In this document: in pieces, positions 1 to 9,315 of the stretch
Numbering within the stretch: position 1 is the stretch's first letter
Layout of the letters: every line of letters starts with the position of its first letter
Assembly (NCBI RefSeq): GCF_016860525.1
Contig: NZ_BNEA01000015.1
Coordinates: forward strand, 2,976,001-3,040,000
DNA length: 64,000 bases
From: Streptomyces rubradiris
GTDB taxonomy: Bacteria; Actinomycetota; Actinomycetes; Streptomycetales; Streptomycetaceae
Direction of reading: 5' to 3'
Notes under the pieces: generated by a model
Database searches by the model: none
Seen by the model: only the letters and a program-made list of their open reading frames with translations
Told to the model about the DNA's origin: nothing
Program-made: the position numbers and the translations under genes

Positions 1-214
1 GGCGGCCGGGGCCGGCCTGGACCGCGGGCGCGCCGCGCAGGACGAACACGGCCTGGGCTACTGCAACATCACCAAGTGCTGCACGGAGGTGTGCCCCGAG
101 GGCATCAAGATCACCGACAACGCCCTGATCCCGCTGAAGGAGCGGGCCGTGGACCGCAAGTACGACCCGCTGGTGTGGCTGGGTTCGAAGATCAGGAGGC
201 GGTCGGGGGCGTAG
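1..214 (+). CDS. sdhB: Succinate dehydrogenase/fumarate reductase iron-sulfur subunit, C-terminal part (partial)
   Basis: The reading frame enters from the left edge (first full codon at position 2) and ends at TAG 212-214, giving about 70 residues. The motif CNITKCCTEVCPEGI holds closely spaced cysteines of the C-terminal [3Fe-4S]/[4Fe-4S] ferredoxin domain of SdhB/FrdB proteins. It is followed by the usual NALIPLKERAVDRKYDPLVW tail. In the family this subunit passes electrons from the flavoprotein subunit to quinone at the membrane. The 5' part lies outside the window. The last 23 bases overlap the 3' end of the convergent gene 192-1643, so the two genes end tail-to-tail. Recognition from the Cys cluster is confident; SdhB versus FrdB cannot be settled here. 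Confidence 0.85.
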   Translation, partial: AAGAGLDRGRAAQDEHGLGYCNITKCCTEVCPEGIKITDNALIPLKERAVDRKYDPLVWLGSKIRRRSGA

Positions 215-1643
215 CCGCCCAGCCGTCCCGGTACGCCCGCCAGTCCGCCTCGGTGGCCGCGAAGTCGACGTAGAGGGCGACGCCGAAGCGGGCACGGTCG
301 GCGTCGGTACGGCTCAGGCCGAGCCGGACCCCGCGCACGGCGGCCGGGACCGTCTCGGCGTGCGCCCAGTGGCCGAACCGGTTCTCGTGGTAGAAGGGCA
401 GGCCCATCAGCAGGTCGGTGCCGTCCGGGGTGACTTCCAGGGCCAGGCTGGTCTGCTGGGCCACATAGCCGCCGTACAGGCTCTGCGACGGCTGCATGGT
501 GTCGTACGACATGACGGCGATCTGGTCCACCCGGCGGGCCACCTGCCCGAAGTACGCCTGCGACCACCACTTGGGGTGGCCGGTGGTCGTGCCCCAGAAG
601 GAGTGGAAGGCGGGCAGCGGGTCGATCTGGTGGGCGGCGACGGACAGCACCGCGCCCCGGGCGTGGGTGAGGTCGCGCAGGTCGTCGAGGAGGGCGAGGT
701 AGTTCCGGTCGCCGGAGTGCAGGGGTTCCAGGTCGAAGTGCGCGCCCTGGAACCCGGCGTCGAGGACGGCCCGGGTGGAGGCGAGGATCGCGGTCCGGGT
801 GGCCGCGCGTTCCAGGCGCAGTCCGTCGGGGGTCTCGGTGGCCAGCACGTCGCCGAGCCATGCCTGCACCCGGACGCCGGGGATTTCCCGGTGCACGGCC
901 GCGGTGAACCAGCGGGCCTTCCGGTACGCCGACGCGGGCAGGGTGCCGTCGTGCTCCAGAGGGCCGGAGTGGACGTAAAGGTCCCGGATACCGGTGTCGC
1001 GCAGCCGCCGCGCGAGGTCCCGCACGTCCCGCTCGGTCTTCCGCCCGTCCACCCAGGCATGCCCCAGCCAGAGGGCGTCCCGGCCCCGGGTACGGGTGCC
1101 GGGCGCCGGATCACCGGTGTAGTTGACCCACAGCGCGCTCTCGGCGGTGAGCAACGGCACCAGGAGGAGGGCGAGCAGGGCCCCCAGGAGACGACGAAGG
1201 ATGCGGCGCTTGCGGGGGCGGGAGGGGGAGGCGGGTGGGGTGTCTTGGGCCGGTGGGGTCGGGGGGATGGCGGCCGGGTCGGAGGCGGGGTCGGGGTCGG
1301 GGTCCGAAGCGGTGTCCGGGGTGGGCTTGGGGGCCCGGGCGGGGTCGGAGGGCGGGCCGGAGGCCGAGGCGGGCTCGGGCTGGGAGTCCGGGTCAGGGCC
1401 GGACCCAGGCGCCTGGGCACGCTTCAGGTCCGAGTCGGGGCCGGAGGCCGAGGCGGGGACCGCGTCCGGGGTGGGCTTCGGCTGTGGGGGCGGGGGCGGG
1501 GTGGTCGTGCCGGTGTGGTCCGTGTTCGGGCCGGGCGGTCGGCTTTCGGGGGCTTGCGCGGCGGGCGCGGGTTTCTGCCCGGCCGGGTTCTCGTCCGCGT
1601 GGCCGTCGTCGCCCCGGGCCTCGTTCATTCGTCTCTCGCCCAT
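192..1643 (-). CDS. Membrane-anchored TIM-barrel protein, glycoside hydrolase 18-like
   Basis: 483 residues. The N-terminal ~145 residues are a long Pro/Ala/Ser/Asp-rich low-complexity segment (many PDP, PTP, SDP steps). A basic stretch (RPRKRRILRRLL) and one hydrophobic segment (LLALLLVPLLTAESALWV) follow, giving a type II anchor with the C-terminal domain outside. The C-terminal ~300 residues look like a GH18/chitinase-type barrel: AHFDLEPL resembles the family's DxxDxE strand in a variant form, and QIAVMSYD is typical of the later barrel strand. An alternative start is the Met six codons in (MNEARG). The catalytic acid pattern is not canonical, so activity is uncertain. Transcribed divergently from 1724-2074. 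Confidence 0.6.
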   Translation of the reverse strand: MGERRMNEARGDDGHADENPAGQKPAPAAQAPESRPPGPNTDHTGTTTPPPPPQPKPTPDAVPASASGPDSDLKRAQAPGSGPDPDSQPEPASASGPPSDPARAPKPTPDTASDPDPDPASDPAAIPPTPPAQDTPPASPSRPRKRRILRRLLGALLALLLVPLLTAESALWVNYTGDPAPGTRTRGRDALWLGHAWVDGRKTERDVRDLARRLRDTGIRDLYVHSGPLEHDGTLPASAYRKARWFTAAVHREIPGVRVQAWLGDVLATETPDGLRLERAATRTAILASTRAVLDAGFQGAHFDLEPLHSGDRNYLALLDDLRDLTHARGAVLSVAAHQIDPLPAFHSFWGTTTGHPKWWSQAYFGQVARRVDQIAVMSYDTMQPSQSLYGGYVAQQTSLALEVTPDGTDLLMGLPFYHENRFGHWAHAETVPAAVRGVRLGLSRTDADRARFGVALYVDFAATEADWRAYRDGWAATPPTAS

Positions 1644-1723
1644 TCCGCCCCCTCGTGTGGCCGGTCCCCCGCCCGTATCCGCCCCGCTCGCCGGGCCCCC
1701 GAGCCGCCCATACGCTCCGAAAG

Positions 1724-2074
1724 GTGACGTCCTTCCTGATCCGGGGCCGGCCCCGGCGTGCCACGGCGCACATACGGGTACGGGTGGCGCATGCCCTGCT
1801 GGGCTTCCTGACGGGGACCGTATGGCTGGTGTTGCCGCTGATGACGGTCCAGGCCCCCGGTCCGGTTCCCGCGGCTCACGCCCGCACTACGGCGCGCTCC
1901 GCCCCGTCGCGGCCGGAGGAGACGCCGACCGCCGACCTCGTACTGCCGCTCGTCGCCGGGGTCGCGGCCGTGGCCCTCGCCGGGTACGGCCGGCTGCGGC
2001 GCGCCCGGCGGGCCCGCACCCGGACGACTCCGGGGACCGCGCGCCCGTCCGCGCCCGCCCCGCGGAACACCTGA
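1724..2074 (+). CDS. Small membrane protein of unknown function
   Basis: GTG start at 1724 giving 116 residues. I chose it because the hydrophobic part begins shortly after and the frame upstream is only antisense of the neighbouring gene. Two hydrophobic segments are visible: LLGFLTGTVWLVLPLMTVQA near residues 25-45 and LVLPLVAGVAAVALAGYG near residues 73-90. The tail is Arg/Thr/Pro rich and basic. I do not recognise a family. It is divergent from 192-1643 and followed by about 180 bases without a gene before the convergent SpoIIE gene. The coding call rests on length, two plausible transmembrane helices and position, so it is moderate. Confidence 0.5.
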   Translation: MTSFLIRGRPRRATAHIRVRVAHALLGFLTGTVWLVLPLMTVQAPGPVPAAHARTTARSAPSRPEETPTADLVLPLVAGVAAVALAGYGRLRRARRARTRTTPGTARPSAPAPRNT

Positions 2075-2257
2075 CGGCAGGACCGGGCGGCGCCGCGCGG
2101 AAGCCGGCCGAGCCGGTCGTCCGGGCCCACGGCACGCCGTACGCCGACGCGGTCGCGGGCCCCGGTGTCCTACGGCGGCCCGCGCGTGACCGCCCGGCAC
2201 CGGACGCCAGGGGGGTGGCGCCCCGGCCGCCCGCGGGCGGCCGGGGCGCAGGCGGTG

Positions 2258-4846
2258 TCAGAACAGGCTCAGCAGGGCCTCCGCCGGGTCGGTGAGGCCG
2301 CCCTCTCCGCCGGGCAACGGCAGCTCGAACCACACCGTCTTGCCGCGCGGCGTCCGCCGTGAGCCCCACGCCGCGCTGAGCAGCCCGACCAGTTGCAGGC
2401 CCCGTCCCCCCTCGTCGGTGTCCCGGGCGCGTCTCCGGCGCGGCTGGACCAGGCCGGAGTCCCAGACCTCGCACACCAGCGTGCGGTCCAGCAGCAGCCG
2501 TAGCCGTATCTCCCCCTCGCCGTACCGCAGGGCGTTCGTCACCAGCTCGCTGACCAGCAGCTCGGTCGTGTCGATCAGCGGCTCCAGGTCCCAGGACTGC
2601 AGCCGGTTCCGGGCGTACTCGCGGGCCCGGCCCACGCTGCGCGGCTCGCGGGGCAGCGTCCAGTCCCCGACGGAGTCCGCGGGCAGCCCCTGCACCCGGG
2701 CCATCAGCAGGGCGATGTCGTCCTCGCCGTGGTGGGTGTCCAGGGTGCTGAGGACGTGGTCGCAGACGTCCTCCAGCGGTCGGCAGGGATCGGTGAGCGC
2801 TCCGATGAACGCCTGGAGGCCCTCGTCCAGCGGATGGTCCCGGGACTCGACCAGGCCGTCCGTGTACAGGGCGAGCAGCGCGCCCTCCGGCAGTTCGACC
2901 TCGACCTCCTCGAACGGCTCGCCGCCCACGCCGAGCGGCATGCCCGGCGGCACGTCGAGCATCAGCGCCGGCTCGCCGGGCTCGACCAGCACCGGCGGCA
3001 GATGGCCCGCGTTGGCGAACGTACATCGTCTGGTGACGGAGTCGTAGACGGCGTAGACGCAGGTCGCGAGGTACACCTCGGACAGGTCGGCGTCCCGGGG
3101 CTGCCGGGCCGTGCGGGTGGCCTGCTGGACCCCGCCCGGCGTGCCGAGGCCGCGGGCGATCTCGTCCAGCGCGGAGAGCACTTCCGCCGGTTCCAGGTCC
3201 AGCAGCGCCAGGGTGCGTACGGCGGTGCGCAGTTCGCCCATCGCGACGGCCGCCCGCAGGCCCCGGCCCATCACGTCGCCGACGACCAGCGCCGTGCGGT
3301 GGCCGGGCAGTTCGATGACGTCGAACCAGTCGCCGCCCACCTCGGTGGCCGCGTTGCCGGGCAGGTAGCGGCAGGCGATGTCCAGGCCGGACGCCTCGGG
3401 GTCGCCGGGCGGGAGCAGGGACCGTTGCAGTATCAGCGCCCGTTCGTGTTCCCGGCGGTACAGGCGCGCGTTGTCGATGCAGACGGCGGCGCGCGCGGCC
3501 AGTTCGACGGCGAGGTCCCGGTCCCGGTCGCCGAACGGCTCGCTGCCCTTGGTGCGGGCGAACTGGGCGAGTCCGACGACCGTGTCGTGGGCGACCATCG
3601 GCACGGCCAGCGTGGACTGCACCAGGCCCCCCTCCTCGGCGGGCACCCGCTGCGGGCGGGCGGTGCGCAGGGCCTCGGCGCAGGGCGAGTGGAACGGGAA
3701 GTGGTGGACCGCGCCGACGTCGACGGGCTTCCCCGCGCTGCTGAAGGGGGCGCCGGAGACGGCGCTGGCGAAGGCGACGCGGCGCAGTTCCGCGCTGCCG
3801 TCGGCGTGGCCGGGCGGGGTCTCGTCGCCGGCCAGCAGGCCCTGGTAGAGGTCGACGGTGGCCAGGTCGCAGAAGCCGGGGACGACCACGTCGAGGAGTT
3901 CCCGGGCGGTGGTCTCCAGGTCCAGGGAGTTGCCGATGCGGGCGCCGGCCTCGTTGAGCAGCGCGAGGTTGCGGCGGGCGGCGGCGGCCTCGCGGGCGGC
4001 GGCCCGGCGGGCGGTGATGTCCGTGCCGAGCCAGGCGACGCCGATGGGCCGGCCGCTGCCGCTGTGCACGCGGTAGAGGTTGATGGACCAGTGCCGGCGT
4101 TCCTCGGAGCCGGGCACGTACCCGGTGACGTGCATGTCGGTGATCGACTCGCCGGTCTCCAGCACCCGCCGCAGGGTGGCCGAGACCCGCTCGGCCTCGG
4201 GGCGCGGCAGATAGTCGTGCACGCCCTTGCCGCGGTGGTCGTCGGGGGTGCCGCCGAAGATGGAGGCGAAGCGCTCGTTGGCGCGGCGGACCCGCAGGTC
4301 GGTGTCGATCAGCAGGAAACCGAAGGGCGACTGGCCGAATATCGCCTGCGAGGCGGCGAGGTCGGTCTCGATGCTGCGCAGGGTGCGCACGTCCACGACG
4401 ATGCAGACGGCGGCCTTCTCGCCCTCGGCGGTGCGCGTCGGCATGACGTATACCTCGGCCAGGCCCTCCTCGCCGCGGGTGCCGTCCGGCCGGTCCGGCA
4501 TCCGGAACGGCACCACTCCGGTCCACTCGCGCCCGTCGAGGATTTCGGCCATCTTCCGCTGGCCGCGCTCGCGCAGGTCGGGATCGACGAATGCCTCTAT
4601 GGGGTCCATGCCGACGGCGCGGTCGGCGGGGATGCCGAACAGCTGCTCGGCGCGCAGGCTCCACTGGTCGACGAGGCCGCCGGGGCTGATGGAGAAGGAC
4701 GCCACCCGGATGTAGTCGTAGATGGAACCGGGCGGACTGCTCTGCCACATGGCGTCGCCGGCCGCCGCCTCTGCCTGTGCGGCCTGACTCCTCGCGCCGT
4801 CCGACGGGTCCTCGGACTCCGTGGCCTTCGCTGGTATCTCGCTCAC
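2258..4846 (-). CDS. PAS-PAS-GAF-SpoIIE (PP2C) phosphatase with C-terminal HATPase
   Basis: 862 residues from GTG 4846, with a GGAGGGG ribosome site about 8 bases upstream. The frame is open further upstream but without family similarity. Order of domains: PAS (~50-165) and second PAS (~170-290, ending in GTDITARR), GAF (~310-470), SpoIIE/PP2C phosphatase (~490-715, with GGDWFDVIEL, GDVMGRG and TDGLVESR metal-binding stretches), then a histidine-kinase-like ATPase domain (~740-855, with LVSELVTNALRYG as N-box and DEGGRGLQLV as G-box). In Streptomyces such proteins dephosphorylate anti-anti-sigma factors in partner-switching and carry a fused anti-sigma kinase-like domain. It lies next to another HATPase gene on the same strand (5116-5577), a likely functional companion. 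Specific target unknown. Confidence 0.9.
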   Translation of the reverse strand: MSEIPAKATESEDPSDGARSQAAQAEAAAGDAMWQSSPPGSIYDYIRVASFSISPGGLVDQWSLRAEQLFGIPADRAVGMDPIEAFVDPDLRERGQRKMAEILDGREWTGVVPFRMPDRPDGTRGEEGLAEVYVMPTRTAEGEKAAVCIVVDVRTLRSIETDLAASQAIFGQSPFGFLLIDTDLRVRRANERFASIFGGTPDDHRGKGVHDYLPRPEAERVSATLRRVLETGESITDMHVTGYVPGSEERRHWSINLYRVHSGSGRPIGVAWLGTDITARRAAAREAAAARRNLALLNEAGARIGNSLDLETTARELLDVVVPGFCDLATVDLYQGLLAGDETPPGHADGSAELRRVAFASAVSGAPFSSAGKPVDVGAVHHFPFHSPCAEALRTARPQRVPAEEGGLVQSTLAVPMVAHDTVVGLAQFARTKGSEPFGDRDRDLAVELAARAAVCIDNARLYRREHERALILQRSLLPPGDPEASGLDIACRYLPGNAATEVGGDWFDVIELPGHRTALVVGDVMGRGLRAAVAMGELRTAVRTLALLDLEPAEVLSALDEIARGLGTPGGVQQATRTARQPRDADLSEVYLATCVYAVYDSVTRRCTFANAGHLPPVLVEPGEPALMLDVPPGMPLGVGGEPFEEVEVELPEGALLALYTDGLVESRDHPLDEGLQAFIGALTDPCRPLEDVCDHVLSTLDTHHGEDDIALLMARVQGLPADSVGDWTLPREPRSVGRAREYARNRLQSWDLEPLIDTTELLVSELVTNALRYGEGEIRLRLLLDRTLVCEVWDSGLVQPRRRRARDTDEGGRGLQLVGLLSAAWGSRRTPRGKTVWFELPLPGGEGGLTDPAEALLSLF

Positions 4847-5115
4847 GCGAACCGTCCCCTCCAGCTCACCGCGTCCGGCACCGGTCACCGGGGGCGGCTG
4901 CCCGCAGTATCCAGCACTACGGCGCCTCAGGACACGGTGTTCACGATCACAGGTCGGTCCAGATGTTTTTCGGACCGGTCCGTGACAACACTTCCACTCT
5001 TCTAACCAGGGAACACACCGCCGAACCACAGGCCGCCGAACCACGTGCGCCCCCGGCGCGCGCGTCGTACGGCACGTCGACGGCCGTACACCCCCGTGCC
5101 CCGTGGGTGCCCCGG

Positions 5116-5577
5116 CTACCCGGGTACCGCCAGCTCGAACCAGACCGTCTTTCCCTTCGCCCCGGGCCGGGTGCCCCAGCGGCGGGAGGAGCCGGCGACC
5201 AGCTGGAGGCCGCGTCCGCTCTCGTCCTCGGGCTGGGCGGCGCGTTCCCGCGGCGGGTCGGGGAGCGGGTCGGAGACCTCCACCCGCAGGGCGTCGCCGA
5301 GTGCGGCGGGGCGCAGCAGCCGTACGCCGATGGGGCCGGTGGCGTGCCGCAGCGAGTTGGTGACCAGCTCGCTGACGAGCAGCGCCGCGAGGTCGGCGAC
5401 GGAGTCCAGGTCCCAGCCGTGCAACTGGCCCCGGACCACCGCGCGGGCGGAGCGCACGGCGCCCGGCTCCGCGGGAAAGGTCCACTCGGCGCAGCCGCCA
5501 TCGGTGTCGATCACGCCGATCACTTCCCAGGCCAGCGGAGCCCACCATGTCCGGTTTCGTGGGGTTAATGGGGACAT
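5116..5577 (-). CDS. ATP-binding protein, anti-sigma factor-like HATPase
   Basis: 153 residues from ATG 5577. Earlier in-frame starts exist but extend into sequence without family character; a GTG a few codons later is possible. The protein is essentially one GHKL ATPase domain: LLVSELVTNSLRHATG is the N-box and DESGRGLQLVAG the G-box, ending in WFELAVPG. This is the short RsbW/SpoIIAB-like ATP-binding family that is very abundant in Streptomyces. Members are thought to act as serine kinases or sigma-factor binders. It shares its C-terminal layout (GRGLQLV...WG.R...GKTVWFEL) with the HATPase tail of the upstream-lying SpoIIE protein, which suggests common descent. Confidence 0.85.
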   Translation of the reverse strand: MSPLTPRNRTWWAPLAWEVIGVIDTDGGCAEWTFPAEPGAVRSARAVVRGQLHGWDLDSVADLAALLVSELVTNSLRHATGPIGVRLLRPAALGDALRVEVSDPLPDPPRERAAQPEDESGRGLQLVAGSSRRWGTRPGAKGKTVWFELAVPG

Positions 5578-5895
5578 ACCCGATATCCAGCGGGCGGTAC
5601 CGCAAGGGACGGCGCACTGTGGCACGAACGGCGTACGGGGTGCTCCATGGGGCGCGGAGGTCTGGGGGTGGGTGGGCACAGGGGTCACAGAAATCCCGAA
5701 AGCCGGGCGGGCCCGGAGGTCACGGGGCCCCACGGACCCGCCCGGACGGAAAGACCGCGGGAAACCAGGGGCCGGCTCGGACGCGGAGCCCGCGGATACC
5801 CCGAAAGCCAGGTGGGTCCGCGAGCCCCGGGAGCCCGGAGGCCGGGGCGGGGCGCGGTCGTCCGCTTCGTCAGGAAGGGGCGTGACTCTCGTTCG
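5578..5895. other. Intergenic, no gene recognised
   Basis: About 320 bases of G-rich sequence between two minus-strand genes. Open frames here are antisense or extension shadows with no recognisable motif. The region next to 5577 should hold the promoter of the HATPase gene. I see no clear hairpin or promoter hexamers. Confidence 0.5.
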
Positions 5896-6330
<435 letters not shown>

Positions 6331-6360
6331 GGAGGGGAGCCTACGGGAGCGCGCGCCCGG

Positions 6361-6552
6361 TCAGTTCTGCGCGCCGTCCCCGTTCTGGCCGATGCGCTCC
6401 ACCCAGTACAGCTGTTCCCGGCCCTGGCCGCCGAGGCTGTCGGCGGTCTTCTGCGCCTCCGCGCGCGTCGCGTACCGGCCGACCCGGTAGCGATTGCCGT
6501 TGTCGTCCTGCCGTATCACGATCCAGGGCAGGGAAACCGCCCCCTCACTCAT
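6361..6552 (-). CDS. Short SPOR-like domain protein
   Basis: 63 residues from ATG 6552 (MSEGAVSLPW). A longer in-frame start at 6618 adds only an Arg/Gly-rich stretch with no family likeness. The sequence IVIRQDDNGNRYRVGRYATR then AEAQKTADSL reads like the SPOR/sporulation-related fold (a 'G.Y.t+.eA...a..l' pattern) found in small Streptomyces proteins. It is 30 bases upstream of the Nudix gene and probably cotranscribed with it. No signal peptide or membrane segment is visible, unlike classical septal SPOR proteins, so a peptidoglycan role is only a guess. Confidence 0.65.
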   Translation of the reverse strand: MSEGAVSLPWIVIRQDDNGNRYRVGRYATRAEAQKTADSLGGQGREQLYWVERIGQNGDGAQN

Positions 6553-6884
6553 CGCCCCCACCGCCCGTGCCCCTTCCCGCACCGTTCCACCCGCCTTCCG
6601 CGGACAAGGAAACCGCACTCCGCATATGCCCGAGCGTACGCCCTACCTTTACGCTGCGCATACGGCTTTTCACAAAGAGGTACGCAACCAGCCAGAACGT
6701 CAGGGGGCGCGTACGACCGAACGCGCCGCCGGAGATGCCACCGCCCCGGCTCGCGGCTCCGCCGGGCCCACCGGGCGCCCACCTGGGCGGACGGCCGGAT
6801 CACCGGACCCCGGGCGAGGGCGGCGACGACCGGCGGGCGCCGTCGGGCCGGGGCGGCGGCGCGCGGGGGTGTGCGCTAGCTCAC

Positions 6885-6913
6885 TCCGAGCGGAACACGG
6901 GGTTCCGCTCGGA
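6885..6913. terminator. Perfect 12-bp stem-loop
   Basis: TCCGAGCGGAAC and GTTCCGCTCGGA are exact reverse complements separated by a 5-base loop (ACGGG). The hairpin lies ~115 bases beyond the stop of the minus-strand GntR gene and upstream of the SPOR gene. It is best read as a GntR transcription terminator without a T-tract, as is common in Streptomyces. The rest of 6553-7028 shows no gene. Confidence 0.6.
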
Positions 6914-6929
6914 CCGCCCTACGAGGTCG

Positions 6930-6954
6930 GTTCCTCGGCGAGGCCGGGGCGGGC
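6930..6954 (+). repeat. 25-bp direct repeat, other copy inside the GntR gene at 7172-7196
   Basis: GTTCCTCGGCGAGGCCGGGG plus CGGGC occurs exactly at both positions, 242 bases apart. The second copy codes for residues of the GntR UTRA domain (GARPGLAEEL region). The intergenic copy just past the stop codon looks like a fragment duplicated from the gene. Confidence 0.7.
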
Positions 6955-7028
6955 CCGGACCGGGCGAGGCAGCCGGACGGCCCGGCCCGGACCGGGCCAT
7001 GTCAGGGGTACAGCCGGCAAAGACCAGG

Positions 7029-7781
7029 TCACTTCACCGGCAGGTGGTACGCGACCCGGTAGCGGTCCGCCGGGATGACCACGTCGGCGGTCTCGACCGG
7101 GCGGCCGGAGGCGAAGTAGGTGCGCTGGACGACCAGCACCACGTGGCCGGGGACCCCGCCGAGCAGGTGCAGTTCCTCGGCGAGGCCGGGGCGGGCGCCG
7201 ACCTCCTCGGTGACGTTGTCCACGATGACATCGATGGCCCGCATCCGCTCGACCACGCCCATCCCGCCGAGCGGGCCCTCCTCGGGCAGCATCACGGGCG
7301 TGCGGCCGGTGACCGCGAGGGGCTCCCAGGAGGTGGAGAGCATCATCGGCTCGCCGGCCTCCCGGAAGACGTACCGGGTGCACATGACCCGGTCGCCGAC
7401 CTGGATGGCGAGCCGCTCGGCGACGGCAGCGCCGGCCTCGGTCCGCTCGCTGCTGGACTCCCAGGTGCCGCGCACCGAGGTGTCGGCCTGCTCCTGCCGG
7501 AAGGGGGTGGCGCCGCCGGCCGGGCGGTATCCGGAGCGGGCCACCCGCCGGGGCACGGGCCGCTCGCGCACGTAGGTGCCCGAGCCGGAGCGGCCCTCGA
7601 CCAGCCCCTCGGCCATCAGCACCTTGCGGGCCTCCAGCGCGACCGTGTCCGAGACGCCGTACTCCTCGCGGATGCGGGCCTGCGAGGGCAGCCGGGTGTG
7701 GGGCGGCAGCAAGCCGTCGACGATCTTCTTGCGGAGATCACCCGCGACACGCAGATACGCCGGCTGCTCACCGAAAGCCAC
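7029..7781 (-). CDS. GntR-family (HutC/UTRA type) transcriptional regulator
   Basis: 250 residues from ATG 7781. The N-terminal winged helix-turn-helix is clear: YLRVAGDLRKKIVDGLLPPH with LPSQARIREEYGVSDTVALE and the wing EGRSGSGTYVRERP. The C-terminal ~150 residues are a UTRA ligand-binding domain (VTEEVGARPGLAEEL... HVVLVVQRTYFASGRPVETADVVIPADRYRVAYHLPV). UTRA regulators usually bind a sugar, amino acid or related small molecule. The gene stands alone between non-metabolic genes, so no ligand can be inferred. The leader at 7782-7943 contains TTGTACAGACAGCAAC, a plausible autoregulatory site though not a perfect palindrome. A 25-bp internal segment is duplicated just downstream of the stop. 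Confidence 0.9.
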   Translation of the reverse strand: MAFGEQPAYLRVAGDLRKKIVDGLLPPHTRLPSQARIREEYGVSDTVALEARKVLMAEGLVEGRSGSGTYVRERPVPRRVARSGYRPAGGATPFRQEQADTSVRGTWESSSERTEAGAAVAERLAIQVGDRVMCTRYVFREAGEPMMLSTSWEPLAVTGRTPVMLPEEGPLGGMGVVERMRAIDVIVDNVTEEVGARPGLAEELHLLGGVPGHVVLVVQRTYFASGRPVETADVVIPADRYRVAYHLPVK

Positions 7782-7943
7782 TGGCCACTCCCCTCAGGTT
7801 GTACAGACAGCAACAGCCTGGCAACCGTGGGTTCAGCGGTGCAAGCAGAGGCCAGAGAATCACTCGATGTGATGACGTAGCGGCGGGCAGCCCTTTACGC
7901 AGGCACTTTTCCTCCCGTATAGGTGCCCTCGGTCCGCACCGGC

Positions 7944-9134
7944 TCACACCTGCATGCGGGTGCCGCTTCCCCCGTCGTCCCCCGCCGTGGGCGGGGTGGT
8001 GGACAACCCCAGGACCGACCGGACGATGACCGCGCGGACCGGATCGATCAGGTCCAGGCCGTTCTCGTAGTGCGCGGAGAAGGTGTCCGCGTCCCCGGCC
8101 CCGGCCGCCTTCGTCCATTCCGCGCGCGCCTTGTCCAGGCCGGCGGCGAGCGCCTCCACCGGCCCGGCGGCGTCGGCCGGCCAGGAGTGCGCGCGCAGCA
8201 TCCGGGCCTGCTCGCCGAGCGCGGCCGCCACCCGGCCGGCCCACGCCTTGTGGCCCGGCAGGTCGTCCTCCACGTACTCCTCGCCGGGGGCGGTCTCCAG
8301 CGCCGCGTTGAGCACGTGCGCGGCCTTCAGGTAGGCGACCTGGTCGGCGTCCAGGTCGGTCTCGTCGTTGCGCAGCGAACCGGTGAGGTCGCCGCCCTCG
8401 TCGGTGTGGCCGAACACGCAGGTGACCTCGCGGTCCCCGGCGGCCCAGCTGTCCTCGGTCGGTGTCAGGAAGTACACCTCGACGTACGCCGGCACGGCCC
8501 AGCCGTCCATCGCGTAACCGTCCCGCAGGGCCTGGCAGCGCTCGTCGGCGGTGTCGGCGACCACGTCGTCCCCCGGGTACGGGCCGCCGCCCGGCAGCCG
8601 GAACGACGCGAAGGCCTCACCGTCGTGCGCGCCGGTGCACGGCACCGTGTCCACGTCGTAGGTCACACCGGTCAGCGCACCGCCCGGCGCGTTGAAGCAC
8701 TGGCCTTCCGTCAGCGAGACGGTGGCGCCGTCGCGTGCGCCCTCTCTGATTCCGTGCCACAGGGCCGAGGCACCGCCCGTGGCGAACAGCAGCGCCCAGA
8801 GCAGCAGTCCCACCCCGGACAGCACCGCGCCGCCCACGGCCAGCCCGGTGCCGCGCTCGCCGCGCCGGCGGATCTGCCGCAGCCCGGTCAGTCCGAGCAC
8901 CAGCCCCGCGCCGGGCAGGAAGCACAGCACCCCGAGCACCAGGGAGGCGATGGCGAGACCGTTGACCGGCGCCGGGGCGTTGTACGGGCGGTAGCCCTGG
9001 GTCCACGGCTGATACGCGGGCACCCCCGGGGGAACGCCCGGAGACCGGGGACGATCCGGCGGGCCGTACGGCCCCTGGGGCGGCGGAACGGACCCTTCTG
9101 GCTGGTGGGGGCCGGAAGGCGGGGGTATGGACAC
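7944..9134 (-). CDS. DUF4190 / septum-formation domain membrane protein
   Basis: 396 residues from GTG 9134 (VSIPPPSG), with AGGAGC about 10 bases upstream. The frame stays open well into the opposite-strand serpin gene, which is a shadow. The N-terminal ~70 residues are Pro/Gly/Tyr rich (PPPQGPYGPPDRP). A DUF4190-type pair of transmembrane helices follows (IASLVLGVLCFLPGAGLVLG; LAVGGAVLSGVGLLLWALLF). The extracellular part begins with LTEGQCFNAPGG and has VPCTGAHDGEAFASF, the Cys-containing pattern of the septum-formation domain, then a mainly helical Asp/Glu/Ala-rich C-terminus. Such proteins are common in Streptomyces with no proven role. Divergent from the serpin gene, 181 bases apart. 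Confidence 0.75.
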   Translation of the reverse strand: MSIPPPSGPHQPEGSVPPPQGPYGPPDRPRSPGVPPGVPAYQPWTQGYRPYNAPAPVNGLAIASLVLGVLCFLPGAGLVLGLTGLRQIRRRGERGTGLAVGGAVLSGVGLLLWALLFATGGASALWHGIREGARDGATVSLTEGQCFNAPGGALTGVTYDVDTVPCTGAHDGEAFASFRLPGGGPYPGDDVVADTADERCQALRDGYAMDGWAVPAYVEVYFLTPTEDSWAAGDREVTCVFGHTDEGGDLTGSLRNDETDLDADQVAYLKAAHVLNAALETAPGEEYVEDDLPGHKAWAGRVAAALGEQARMLRAHSWPADAAGPVEALAAGLDKARAEWTKAAGAGDADTFSAHYENGLDLIDPVRAVIVRSVLGLSTTPPTAGDDGGSGTRMQV

Positions 9135-9315
9135 CGGTACCGTGCTCCTGGGTCGGGCGGCGGCAGCACAGGACCGGCGGCCGGCCGGCGGCTGGACTGA
9201 CGTACGACTGGCCGCATGGTAAGCGGGGCCCGTACGGGGGCGGAACACGGCCCCGGACGGGCACGGGACGAGGGGGCCGGGTGGGAATGAGCAGGGCGGG
9301 CCGGGAGGGACACGA

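Noticed and set aside
360..1727. Long plus-strand frame over the GH18-like gene
   Set aside because: Antisense shadow with Gly/Arg/Val-rich sequence and no motif; the minus-strand frame has a membrane anchor and barrel pattern.
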